64,000 nt of DNA, taken from assembly GCA_963699085.1 (NCBI GenBank), contig CAVOTH010000004.1, positions 248,001-312,000 on the forward strand, given 5' to 3'. Under the pieces are notes generated by a model that was given only the letters and a program-made list of their open reading frames with translations, was not told the DNA's origin and did not search any database. Made by a program: the position numbers and the translations under genes. Origin of the DNA: Bog-756 sp963699085 (GTDB lineage Bacteria > Actinomycetota > Acidimicrobiia > Acidimicrobiales > RAAP-2). This document shows, in pieces, positions 43,640-51,757 of the stretch; the stretch's first letter is position 1; every line of letters begins with the position of its first letter.

Positions 43640-43883
43640 CATCACCGTGACGTTCCGGCTGTGGCGTCGGCTGCAGGTGAAGCCCGGCGGTCGCTACCGG
43701 GTCGGTGACGGTGAAATCGAGGTCGATTCGGTCGAACTGATCCCCTTCTCGTTCATCGATGACGCCGACGTCCGCCGAGCAGGCGAGCCTGACCTCGCAT
43801 CCCTTCGACGACGGGCCGCTCATGCCGGGCCGATCCACGATGACACCCTGGTCTATCGGATCGAATTCCATGTACCTCGTTAG
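43596..43883 (+). CDS. ASCH-domain protein
   Basis: A 95-residue protein with the ASCH beta-barrel pattern: VEFSKELRARVLSGDITVTFRLW (start, Lys/Thr-rich first strand), KPGGRYRVGDGEIEVDSVELI and a basic C-terminus. ASCH domains are PUA-like and bind RNA or modified nucleosides; some members are amidohydrolases on acetylcytidine. The start is probably the GTG at 43596; a TTG at 43578 is possible. It follows the methyltransferase remnant and is convergent with the CoA-transferase. Confidence 0.72.
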   Translation: MEFSKELRARVLSGDITVTFRLWRRLQVKPGGRYRVGDGEIEVDSVELIPFSFIDDADVRRAGEPDLASLRRRAAHAGPIHDDTLVYRIEFHVPR

Positions 43884-43898
43884 TGGGCGCCGAGCGAT

Positions 43899-43923
43899 CG
43901 CCCCCGGACGCCCCCGGACGCCC
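43899..43923. repeat. 10-base direct repeat, two and a half copies
   Basis: The unit CGCCCCCGGA occurs twice in direct succession followed by CGCCC, in the 41-base gap between convergent genes. It is a short GC-rich tandem repeat with no obvious role. Confidence 0.5.
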
Positions 43924-43924
43924 G

Positions 43925-45655
43925 CTAACCGCCGGGGCGGAGGAACCGGCCTTCGGGGTCCCACCGCCGTAGCCGCTCGATGTGCACCGGGTCCGGGGGA
44001 TCGAGCTCGATCACGACGTCGGCCACGTGCAGGTCCCACGGGCACAAGGTGCGAATGTCCGCCACCCGGTCCGCCACCGTGCCCGACCCGCACGCCACCG
44101 CGGTGAGGGCCAACTCGCCGCTGTCATCCCGTTCGAACAGGCCGAGATCGGTGATGAAGGCCCGGACGCGGTGCCCGGGCGAGGTCACATAGGGGACGCT
44201 GGCCACGGCGCGACGCCGGGTGAGCGTCGACATCACCACGACCTCGTCGGCAGTGGAGGCCACATCGTTGCCGCCCCCTGATCCGACGAGGAAGACCGAG
44301 TCCCCGACCACGGTCGAGTTGATGTTGCCGTGCCGGTCGATCTGGGCCGCCCCCAGACAGGCGACAAGAGTCGTGCCCGGGCCGGACACCAGGCCGCCGA
44401 GGACGGACTCCGCATCGTTCAACATGGTGGCCGTCGGGAAGCTGCGGTGGTTGAAGATGAACGGGTCAGCCGGCGTAGGACGGTACCCCCACAGACCCAA
44501 TTCGGCGGCGAGGACGACCGACGAGCCCTGGGCGTGGGCGAGGTCGACGGCGAGCCAGGCGGCCAGATTGGCCACTCCGGCACCGGCCAGCACGGCGTCG
44601 GCGTCGATTGCCATCACCCGGTCGGCCAGGTAGCGGGCGCCATGGACGGCGGCGATCTCCCAGGGAACTGCGGGCGACTCCAGGTCGGGCGGGTGCAGTG
44701 CCTCGTCATCGCGCCACGAATCCGGCGATGCGCGCCGCCGCAGCCGTTCAATCCGGTCGGTCCCGAGCCGCTCGAGGTAGGCCTCTTGGGTCGCGGGTCC
44801 GAGGACCCACTCCTCGATCCAGGCGTCATAGTCGTCGCCGTGACTGGCGGCGCGGGCGTCGGCCCAGAACTCGAGGTCCTCGCCGTACGCCTCGACAGGC
44901 AGGTCCCGGGCGAACAGCCCCCCGGGATGGGCCCCCATCGGCGTTTCGGCCACGGCCAGCACCCGGTGGGCGGGGACCTGGACCAAATGGGACCAGGGTC
45001 TGATGTCGTCGACGACCCGATCGACCGTGGCCACCACCCCGCGCTTGGCGGCAAGGGCTCCCCATACGCCTTCGAGACCGGGGGGCTGAAAGGCGAGGTT
45101 GCCCTGCCGATCGGCCACCGGCGCATGCAGGAGGGCGATGTCCGGCGCGTAGGCCTCGAGGAGGCCGAGCCTGCCGAACGGGGAGTCCATCTCGGCGTAC
45201 CCGGGATTGTCGGCCATGGAGGAGCCGGCCAGCGAGCTGGTGGTGACAGCGGGAAGCCCGCGGGCTGCCGCCTCCAATCTTTGGAGGAAGGTGAGGAACG
45301 ACCAGTGCTCGACTTCGACCTGTCCGGAGAGGTAGGCGTTCGAAAAGTTCGGATTGGGCGAAAAGCTCGGGAACACGTCGCCCGAGTATCCCGTCACCAC
45401 CTTGTCGACCAGGCCGCCCCGGAAGAATAGGGCCCCGAGGCTCGACAGGCTGAGCATGACCAGGGTGAACCCGGGATCTCGGCCCCACCACTGCCGCACC
45501 AGATGACGGGCGGCGGCGGTCCACCGCGAATGGTTGGTGACGATGTGGAGGGAATCGCCGGCGCGGACGTGACCCACTGCCTCGTCCAGCGAGCAGGTCT
45601 TGTCGACCGGCGGGGCCCCGTCGGGCGGGGCATGGTCGGTGGAGGGGCTGATCAC
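43925..45655 (-). CDS. CoA-transferase family I, alpha and beta halves fused
   Basis: A 576-residue protein: the N-terminal half resembles the alpha chain and the C-terminal half the beta chain of glutaconate/3-oxoacid CoA-transferases (also the IpdAB hydrolase of steroid ring breakdown). Visible blocks are SLDEAVGHVRAGDSLHIV, IALLHAPVADRQGNLAF, VVLAAELGLWGYRPTP and VACLGAAQIDRHGNINSTV. The Glu in AAELG is at the place of the catalytic glutamate that carries CoA. Transfer of CoA between acids, or opening of a cyclic CoA ester, are both possible. The GTG start is 43 bases from the divergent hydratase gene. Confidence 0.83.
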   Translation of the reverse strand: MISPSTDHAPPDGAPPVDKTCSLDEAVGHVRAGDSLHIVTNHSRWTAAARHLVRQWWGRDPGFTLVMLSLSSLGALFFRGGLVDKVVTGYSGDVFPSFSPNPNFSNAYLSGQVEVEHWSFLTFLQRLEAAARGLPAVTTSSLAGSSMADNPGYAEMDSPFGRLGLLEAYAPDIALLHAPVADRQGNLAFQPPGLEGVWGALAAKRGVVATVDRVVDDIRPWSHLVQVPAHRVLAVAETPMGAHPGGLFARDLPVEAYGEDLEFWADARAASHGDDYDAWIEEWVLGPATQEAYLERLGTDRIERLRRRASPDSWRDDEALHPPDLESPAVPWEIAAVHGARYLADRVMAIDADAVLAGAGVANLAAWLAVDLAHAQGSSVVLAAELGLWGYRPTPADPFIFNHRSFPTATMLNDAESVLGGLVSGPGTTLVACLGAAQIDRHGNINSTVVGDSVFLVGSGGGNDVASTADEVVVMSTLTRRRAVASVPYVTSPGHRVRAFITDLGLFERDDSGELALTAVACGSGTVADRVADIRTLCPWDLHVADVVIELDPPDPVHIERLRRWDPEGRFLRPGG

Positions 45656-45698
45656 CCAGGGGAAGCTAGCGGACGGGGGCGCCGGGTAGCATCCCGGG

Positions 45699-46514
45699 AT
45701 GATCCACTACGACGTCGGCGACGATCGCGTCGGCCGCATCACGCTCGACCGCCCTGACGCCCGCAATGCACTCACCGTGGAGATGCGCGACGACCTGGTG
45801 GACGCGGTGCGTGCCGCCCGGGACGACGACCGTGTGCGCTCGCTCCTGGTGACCGGGACAGGGGAGTCGTTCTGCTCGGGGATGGACCTGCGGGCCTCGA
45901 CCGTGCGCCGGGCCGGCTCGGCCGGACTGGACCCCCGCGCTACCAGCGAGGCCCTTCGCAAGGGGGTCCAGGCTTTCATCCGGGAGTTGTGGGAACTCGA
46001 CAAGCCCACGGTGGCCGCCGTCAACGGGACGGCGGTCGGCCCCGGAGCACATCTGGCCCTGGCCTGTGACTTCGTACTGACCCAGGCGACGACCCGGTTC
46101 ATCTGGTCTTTCGCCCGCTGGGGCCTGGTGGTCGATGCCGGTGGCGCCTACCTGTTGCCGCGACTGGTCGGACTGCCGCGAGCCAAGGCCATGGTGTTGC
46201 TGGGCGAGGAGGTGGTGGGGGCCGAGGCCGTCACCTTGGGCCTCGCCTACCGGTGCCTGGACTCGGTCGAGGAGCTGGCGGTGGCCGCCGATGAACTGGC
46301 GGTCCGGTTGGCCCAGGGACCGACCCGGTCGCTCGGGATGTCCAAACAGTTGCTCAACACCAGCTTCGAGTCGACGCTCGCCGCCTCCCTCGATCGTGAG
46401 TCCCACTTCCAGGCGCTGGGCACGGTCTCGCCAGAGATGGCCGAGGGCATGGCTGCCTTCGCCGAACGGCGAAAGCCCGACTTCGCCGGGGCGTCCGACG
46501 TGTCGACCGACTGA
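45699..46514 (+). CDS. Enoyl-CoA hydratase/isomerase family protein
   Basis: A 271-residue crotonase: LDRPDARNALTVEM, TGTGESFCSGMDLRAS and VNGTAVGPGAHLALACDFVL form the two oxyanion strands. In FARWGLVVDAGGAYLLPRLVG the common catalytic glutamate is absent and an Asp is nearby, the pattern of isomerase-type members. The ATG is at 45699. Divergent from the CoA-transferase with a shared 43-base promoter space; only 3 bases separate its stop from the convergent nucleoside phosphorylase. Confidence 0.87.
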   Translation: MIHYDVGDDRVGRITLDRPDARNALTVEMRDDLVDAVRAARDDDRVRSLLVTGTGESFCSGMDLRASTVRRAGSAGLDPRATSEALRKGVQAFIRELWELDKPTVAAVNGTAVGPGAHLALACDFVLTQATTRFIWSFARWGLVVDAGGAYLLPRLVGLPRAKAMVLLGEEVVGAEAVTLGLAYRCLDSVEELAVAADELAVRLAQGPTRSLGMSKQLLNTSFESTLAASLDRESHFQALGTVSPEMAEGMAAFAERRKPDFAGASDVSTD

Positions 46515-46517
46515 CGA

Positions 46518-47267
46518 TCAGCCCCCGGTGGCTGCGTCAATGGCGAGGCAGCCGCGCAACGCGGCGTCGGCCGCTCGATGGGCGGCCAGCTCGGCATCGT
46601 GGCCCAGGCGCTCGAGCCGCACCGCCAGCTCGGGTTCCTCGGCCAGGAGCCGGGTCAGGAGGTCGAGATCGATCTGCCCGTCGGAGCCGGTGAGGGCGAC
46701 GACCTTCGGGTCGAGCAGACCGTCCACGTAGCGGTCGCTGATGCAGCGGTAGACCGACCACGGACATCCTCGGAGTTCGCACACCTCGGCCACGGCGGAC
46801 GTCTCCATGTCGATCCCGAGCGCACCGTCGGCGGCCAGTCGCCGACTGAACTCGGGATCGAAGGTGATCTCCTCGGTGGTGACGAGGGTGCCCGAACGGG
46901 GGACGTCGTCGGGCGGGTGATGAGGGAACGTGGCACCGCTCTTCAGGTCCACGACCAGCTCGGGGGTGAGCACCGTGCCCACCTCGATCGCCGGGTCGAG
47001 CCCACCGCAGATGCCGACCACCATGACGTGGTCGACGGCCCCGGCCCGGGACCGGGGATCGTCGAAGAGCTGGGTCGTGGCTGACCGTGCCGCCGCCGGT
47101 CCCATGCCGATGCGTCGTGCCGACACTGACGATCCGCCGCACCGACCGGTCCACACCCGAGGTTCCCCGTCGGTCGACTGGAGGCCGAATGCCGCCACCA
47201 CCGCGTCCAGCTCGAGCGGCAGGGGGGCGAGGACAGCGATGTGGGTCCGGGTGGGTTCGTCTCGCAC
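46518..47267 (-). CDS. Nucleoside phosphorylase-family (MTA/SAH nucleosidase-like) protein
   Basis: A 249-residue PNP/UDP-phosphorylase-fold protein. IAVLAPLPLELDAVVAAF is the N-terminal strand, VMVVGICGGLDPAIEVGTV the phosphate/ribose loop, and GALGIDMETSAVAEVCELRG holds the ribose-binding Met-Glu pair. It ends with YVDGLLDPKVVALTGSDGQ. In this family (hopanoid-associated and MTA/SAH members) it would cleave the glycosidic bond of a nucleoside. Its place beside CoA-transferase genes is odd. The GTG start is 61 bases after the CaiB-type gene. Confidence 0.8.
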   Translation of the reverse strand: MRDEPTRTHIAVLAPLPLELDAVVAAFGLQSTDGEPRVWTGRCGGSSVSARRIGMGPAAARSATTQLFDDPRSRAGAVDHVMVVGICGGLDPAIEVGTVLTPELVVDLKSGATFPHHPPDDVPRSGTLVTTEEITFDPEFSRRLAADGALGIDMETSAVAEVCELRGCPWSVYRCISDRYVDGLLDPKVVALTGSDGQIDLDLLTRLLAEEPELAVRLERLGHDAELAAHRAADAALRGCLAIDAATGG

Positions 47268-47328
47268 CGTCCCAGCCTGCCCGACCGGTGCCGCCGGTGT
47301 CGGGCCAGTCAGGTGCCCACCACTCGGG

Positions 47329-48552
47329 TCAGATCACGCCATCGGCGCGGTGGGCCCCGAGCTCGTCAGCAGACAGGCCCACGAGGTCCAACCAGACCTC
47401 GTCGTTGTGCTGGCCGAGCAGGGGAGCGGGCCGGGGGGAAACAGGAGCGTTGCCATCGAACCGGGGGAACGGTGCCTGCTGGCGGTGGGGACCGGCCACC
47501 GGGTCGTCGATGGTGACCAGATCGCCCCGGGCCGCCATGTGGGGGTCGGCCAGGATGTCGGCCGCCGTGTAGGCGGTGGCGACCGGCACCTCGTGGGCGA
47601 TGCAGGCCGCCTCGATCTCGGTTGCAGTGTGCTGCGAGGTCCACGATGCCACCAGGTCGTTGATCTCATCCGAGCGCGCCGCCCGCTTGGCCAGGACATC
47701 CCACTGCGGGTCGTCCGCCAACTCGGGCCTGCCCATGGCCGCGCACAGGCGCCGGAAGTTGGTGTCCGAGCCGGCCACCACACAGACATAGTTGCCGTCC
47801 GCGCACGGGTAGTTGTCGAGGGGCGCCGAGTTGGCCATGCGGTTCCCCTCGCGACCGCGGGTGATCCCCAGCCGGTCCTGAGCGGCAACCGTCCATTCGA
47901 GGACGCGCAGGATCGACCCGTACAGGTTGGCATCGACCACGCCCCCGCGCCCGGTGCCGCCCGGCCCGTCCCGCCGGTACAGGGCGGCGGCGACCGCCGA
48001 GGCGGCGAAGGTGCCGGTCAGGTAGTCCGAGATCGACAGTCCCGGGCGAACCGGCGGTCGGTCCGGGTACCCGGTCAGGTGGAGGAGGCCGCCGTAGGCG
48101 ATGCCCATCCGGTCGAGACCGGTGCGCCCCGAGTTCGGGCCGTCCTGGCCGAAGACGCTGATCCGCGCCCACACCAGACGGGGATCGCAGTCGTCGGGGC
48201 CGATTCCCCACCGCTCCATGGCGCCAGGACGGAAATTCTCGCAGACGACGTCGGCTGAGGCCGCCAGGCGACGGAAGAGCTCCTGGCCGGCGGGGCGGCG
48301 AAGGTCGAGGGTCACTCCTCGTCGGCCCCGTCCCTCGACGGCCCACCACATCGAGTACCCGGGACCGTCGTCGTCGGTCGGGACGAACGGGCCGATGGTC
48401 CGCATGAAATCGCCGCCCCGAGGATCCTCGACCTTGATGACGTCGGCCCCCATGTCGCCCAGGAGCCCGGCACAGAACGGCGCACTGATCCGGGTCCCGA
48501 CGTCGATGATCCGGACCCCAGCGAGCGGTAGCCGGTCGGCCTGGTCAGTCAC
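47329..48552 (-). CDS. CaiB/BaiF-type (family III) CoA-transferase
   Basis: A 407-residue formyl-CoA/alpha-methylacyl-CoA racemase family protein: LAGVRIIDVGTRISAPFCAG, LGDMGADVIKVEDPRGGDF, GPNSGRTGLDRMGIAYGGLL and VVAGSDTNFRRLCAAMGRPEL. It should move CoA between carboxylates or epimerise an alpha-methylacyl-CoA; sequence alone cannot decide. The latter would fit branched or sterol-like side chains. The GTG start overlaps the end of the preceding hydratase gene by 8 bases, so they are coupled. Confidence 0.9.
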   Translation of the reverse strand: MTDQADRLPLAGVRIIDVGTRISAPFCAGLLGDMGADVIKVEDPRGGDFMRTIGPFVPTDDDGPGYSMWWAVEGRGRRGVTLDLRRPAGQELFRRLAASADVVCENFRPGAMERWGIGPDDCDPRLVWARISVFGQDGPNSGRTGLDRMGIAYGGLLHLTGYPDRPPVRPGLSISDYLTGTFAASAVAAALYRRDGPGGTGRGGVVDANLYGSILRVLEWTVAAQDRLGITRGREGNRMANSAPLDNYPCADGNYVCVVAGSDTNFRRLCAAMGRPELADDPQWDVLAKRAARSDEINDLVASWTSQHTATEIEAACIAHEVPVATAYTAADILADPHMAARGDLVTIDDPVAGPHRQQAPFPRFDGNAPVSPRPAPLLGQHNDEVWLDLVGLSADELGAHRADGVI

Positions 48553-49375
48553 GGTGTTCGGCGAACACCTCGGACATCGACTGCTTGCCCTGGCGGGCCT
48601 GCAGGGCCGATGTGGCCGTTTCGGTGTTGTGCATCCAGTGGTGGGCCATGAAGTGGTACTTCCACGACGCCTCCTTGCCCATCAAGGTGGCGGTGTTGTT
48701 GAGCGAGTCCTTCACCACCTGAGCGGTGGTCGGTGGCACCAGGGCCACCCGGTCGGCCAGCTCGTCGACCCGCGCGCCCAACTCCTCCCGCGGCACGACC
48801 CGATTGACCAGACCGAGGCGCCAGGCCTCCTGGGCATCCAGCTTCTCGCCGGTCCACAGGAACTCCTTCGCCTTGCGGATGCCCAACTCCCAGGGTTCGA
48901 CCAGGAGCTCCACTCCGGCTCCCGTCATCCGCAGGACCGGATTCTGGAAGGTGGCGTCGTCGGAGGCCACGATGAGGTCGCACATACAGGCCAGCATCAA
49001 CCCGGCGGCGACGCAGGCGCCCTGGACGGCGGCGATGGTCGGCTTGCGGAAGTGGTAGATCCGCTGGCACTTGTCGACGTACATGAGCTGCTCGTGGCGA
49101 AGCTTTCCCTCGGGCGTCTCGCGCATGAGGCGCCACTGGTCGGCCTCGGCGTCACCCACCAGCTCCTTCAGATCGTGACCGGAGGAGAAGTGTTTGCCGT
49201 TGCCGGCCAACACGACCACACGGACTTCATCGTCGGCGTCGGCCAAGTCGAAGCAGGCGTCTATCCCCTCGATGAGGGCGGTGTTCTGGGCATTGGCCAT
49301 GTCGGGCCGGTTCATGGTGATGGTGGCCACGTGGCCGCGCGTCGTGTACAGCACCACTGGTTCATCCTCGGGCAC
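48545..49375 (-). CDS. Enoyl-CoA hydratase family protein
   Basis: A 276-residue crotonase closely resembling the gene at 25800-26729 (FSSGHDLKELV; VQGACVAAGLMLACMCDLIV; GAGVELLVEPWELGIRKAKE). The shared VE..PWE(L/F)G segment after the second oxyanion strand is a sub-family mark and leaves the catalytic glutamate uncertain. GTG 49375 is preferred because GAAGGGGGG lies 5 bases upstream; it overlaps the acyl-CoA dehydrogenase end by 14 bases. Second gene of a dehydrogenase, hydratase, CaiB operon. Confidence 0.88.
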   Translation of the reverse strand: MPEDEPVVLYTTRGHVATITMNRPDMANAQNTALIEGIDACFDLADADDEVRVVVLAGNGKHFSSGHDLKELVGDAEADQWRLMRETPEGKLRHEQLMYVDKCQRIYHFRKPTIAAVQGACVAAGLMLACMCDLIVASDDATFQNPVLRMTGAGVELLVEPWELGIRKAKEFLWTGEKLDAQEAWRLGLVNRVVPREELGARVDELADRVALVPPTTAQVVKDSLNNTATLMGKEASWKYHFMAHHWMHNTETATSALQARQGKQSMSEVFAEHRD

Positions 49376-50624
49376 CGATGCCCCCCTTCGTCTCGTGCGA
49401 TCTGCCATCCGTGCCTGCGTCGCCCGCCACTTCGACTCGAGGCGGTCGGGGAAGCCCCAGCACCCGCTCGCCCAATATGGTCCGCTGGATCTCGTTGGTC
49501 CCCGCCCACACCGAAGACGCCTGATAGTAGAGCCACGACCGCTGCCACTTCCCATCGCCGACGGCGTGCTCGGCCCCCTTCCACAGTGGCGCTGAGTCGC
49601 CGAGGACGGCCATGGCCGTGTCGTGCAACCGCTTGCTCATCTCGCTCCAGTAGAGCTTGAGGGCACTGCCCTCCGGTCCGGGTTCCATTCCCTTGGCCAG
49701 TCGGCTGATACTCCGGAGGTTGTGGAGTTGGAAGATCCGGACCTCGACGTAGGCCTGTGCCAGCCGCTGCTGCAGGCGCACGTCGTCGAGGACACCACTT
49801 TCCGCGGCCAGTGTGAGCAACTCCTCCAGGAGCTGCATGTGGATCACCAGTTGGCGCGGGTTGGTCCCCCGTTCGTGGGAGAGCGTGGCATTGGCCACCG
49901 TCCACCCGTCGTGCTCGGCCCCGATCAGTCGGTCGGCGGGCACGAAGACGCCATCCAGGAAGACTTCGTTGAATTCGGCCTCACCGGTCAGCTGTACCAG
50001 CGGGCGCACCTCGACCCCCGGTGCATGCATGTCCACCACCAGGTAGGAGAGACCACGGTGCTTGGGGGCATCGGGGTCCGAACGGGCGAGGCACACCCCC
50101 CAGTCCGCGAACTGGGCGTATGAGGTCCACACCTTCTGTCCGTCGAGCACCCAGCCGCCTTCTACCGGTGTAGCCCGGGTGGCGACTCCGGCCAGGTCGC
50201 TCCCCGCACCGGGCTCACTGAACAGTTGGCACCACAGTTCCTCGGCACTGAGGATCCCGGGGAGCCAGCGCTGGCGCTGAGCCTCCGTGCCCTGGGCCAG
50301 GAGGGTGGGGCCGGCCAGGTTGACGCCGATCCTTCCCACCAGCTCGGGAGCCCGGGCCCGGGCCAGCTCCTCTTGGACGATGAAATGCTCGGTCGGCCCC
50401 GCCCCCCGTCCGCCGTAGACCTCGGGCCACGTCACACCCACCCACCGGTCCCCGGCCAGCTGCCCCTGCCACTCCCGGCCGAACGCGACCTCGTCGGCCA
50501 GATCGTCGAACCGGGGAGGGAGCCCCTTGCCGTACTCCCAGGGAAGGTGCTCCTGGAGCCACGAGCGGATGTCGGTCCTGAGTTCCTCTTCGTTGTTGCT
50601 GGGACTCAGATCCACGGGCCCCAC
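49362..50624 (-). CDS. Acyl-CoA dehydrogenase, likely catalytic subunit
   Basis: A 420-residue dehydrogenase: QLFSEPGAGSDLAGVAT, GQKVWTSYAQFADWGV, FNEVFLDGVFVPADRL, and ATLSHERGTNPRQ with a glutamate in the central helix. WAGTNEIQRTILGERVLGLP closes the fold, with no YEGT glutamate. It is very like the gene at 35133-36293. GTG 50624 has no clear ribosome site; GTG 50615 is an alternative. The divergent gene 34 bases away encodes a dehydrogenase without that glutamate, so an alpha-beta pair is suggested. Confidence 0.9.
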   Translation of the reverse strand: MGPVDLSPSNNEEELRTDIRSWLQEHLPWEYGKGLPPRFDDLADEVAFGREWQGQLAGDRWVGVTWPEVYGGRGAGPTEHFIVQEELARARAPELVGRIGVNLAGPTLLAQGTEAQRQRWLPGILSAEELWCQLFSEPGAGSDLAGVATRATPVEGGWVLDGQKVWTSYAQFADWGVCLARSDPDAPKHRGLSYLVVDMHAPGVEVRPLVQLTGEAEFNEVFLDGVFVPADRLIGAEHDGWTVANATLSHERGTNPRQLVIHMQLLEELLTLAAESGVLDDVRLQQRLAQAYVEVRIFQLHNLRSISRLAKGMEPGPEGSALKLYWSEMSKRLHDTAMAVLGDSAPLWKGAEHAVGDGKWQRSWLYYQASSVWAGTNEIQRTILGERVLGLPRPPRVEVAGDAGTDGRSHETKGGIGARG

Positions 50625-50646
50625 TCGGACGGCTGCATCGCGGCCA

Positions 50647-50652
50647 TACTAA
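50647..50652 (+). promoter_or_regulatory. Possible -10 element of a leaderless promoter
   Basis: TACTAA lies 7 bases before the ATG at 50659, in the 34-base divergent space between two acyl-CoA dehydrogenase genes. Transcription from it would begin at or near the start codon. The -35 region (TCGGAC near 50625) is poor, so this is tentative. Confidence 0.35.
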
Positions 50653-50658
50653 TCAGCC

Positions 50659-51738
50659 ATGGACTTCGATCTCTCCGTTGACCAGGCGGCCCTCCAGGAG
50701 GAGGCCCGTCGGTTGCTCGACCGCTACAGCGGGCCCGACCAGGTGCGCGCCCACCTGTCATCAGGCGACCCGTTGGATTCGCAGCTGTGGGAGGCAATGG
50801 TGGCGCAGGGTTGGCCGGCCGTGGCCGTTGCCGAAGAGCGCGGCGGCGCCGGACTCGGATGGGTCGAGGCGGCGGTACTGATCGAAGAGGTCGGCCGGCA
50901 CACGTCACCGGTGCCGTTCGCGCCCCAGTTGCTGGCTCTCGACCTACTGGCTGCGGAGGACGCGCATGCCGCGGCGGTCGGCGCCCTGATCGATGGATCA
51001 ATCACTGCGGCGGTGGCCTGGTCGGGCCGGACCGACGCCCTCGTCTGCGAGACCGACGGCGACCTGGTCATGCTCACCGGGCGGCTCGGTCCTCTCGAGG
51101 GTGCCGCCGTGGCCGATATCGCCATCGTGGTGGTTCCCGACGACGTCTTCCTGGTCGACCTGTCCGTCACCGGTCGCCCCGCCCCGCAACCGGCCATGGA
51201 TGTCACCCGGAGCCTGTCGTGGCTCACTCTGGACCGCACGCCGGCCACCCGCCTGGGCGGTGGACCGGAGTCAGCCCGCCTCAGCGCCCTCGGTGCACTG
51301 GCGACCTCGGCCGAACTACTCGGGGGAGCCGGTCGCGTGCTCGAAATGGCGACCGCATACGCCAAGGACCGCATTCAGTTCGGCGTGCCCATCGGTAGCT
51401 TCCAGGCGGTCAAGCACCGGTGCGCCGACATGCTGGTCGACGTCGAGGGCATGCGCTCCGCCACCTGGTATGCGGCATGGGCGGCGTCCACCGGCGAGCC
51501 CGGGTGGGAGTTGGCCGCGTCCACCGCCAAGATCTGGTGTGCCGAGGCGTCCAAGCGGGTCATGTCCTCGGGTCTGCAGGTCCACGGGGGAATCGGGTTC
51601 ACCTGGGAGCACGATCTCCACCTCTTCATCAAGCGGGCACAGTTCTCCCAACTCGATTTCGGCGATGCCACCTACCACCGCAATCTCCTGGCGGCCGGAT
51701 TGCGGGAGTCGGTGCTCGCCGGTCAGGACGTGATGTGA
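50659..51738 (+). CDS. Acyl-CoA dehydrogenase family protein, probable non-catalytic partner
   Basis: A 359-residue acyl-CoA dehydrogenase relative: MDFDLSVDQAALQEEARRLL, TAYAKDRIQFGVPIGSFQAV and LQVHGGIGFTWEHDLHLFIK. The central helix reads TSAELLGGAGRVLEMA and no base equivalent to the ER of its neighbour is present. In size and sequence it is like the gene at 14019-15047. Such proteins form the beta chain of alpha2-beta2 dehydrogenases in sterol catabolism; here that is inferred. An acyl-CoA synthetase gene follows after 19 bases. Confidence 0.88.
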   Translation: MDFDLSVDQAALQEEARRLLDRYSGPDQVRAHLSSGDPLDSQLWEAMVAQGWPAVAVAEERGGAGLGWVEAAVLIEEVGRHTSPVPFAPQLLALDLLAAEDAHAAAVGALIDGSITAAVAWSGRTDALVCETDGDLVMLTGRLGPLEGAAVADIAIVVVPDDVFLVDLSVTGRPAPQPAMDVTRSLSWLTLDRTPATRLGGGPESARLSALGALATSAELLGGAGRVLEMATAYAKDRIQFGVPIGSFQAVKHRCADMLVDVEGMRSATWYAAWAASTGEPGWELAASTAKIWCAEASKRVMSSGLQVHGGIGFTWEHDLHLFIKRAQFSQLDFGDATYHRNLLAAGLRESVLAGQDVM

Positions 51739-51757
51739 AGCCAATGGCGCCACAACG

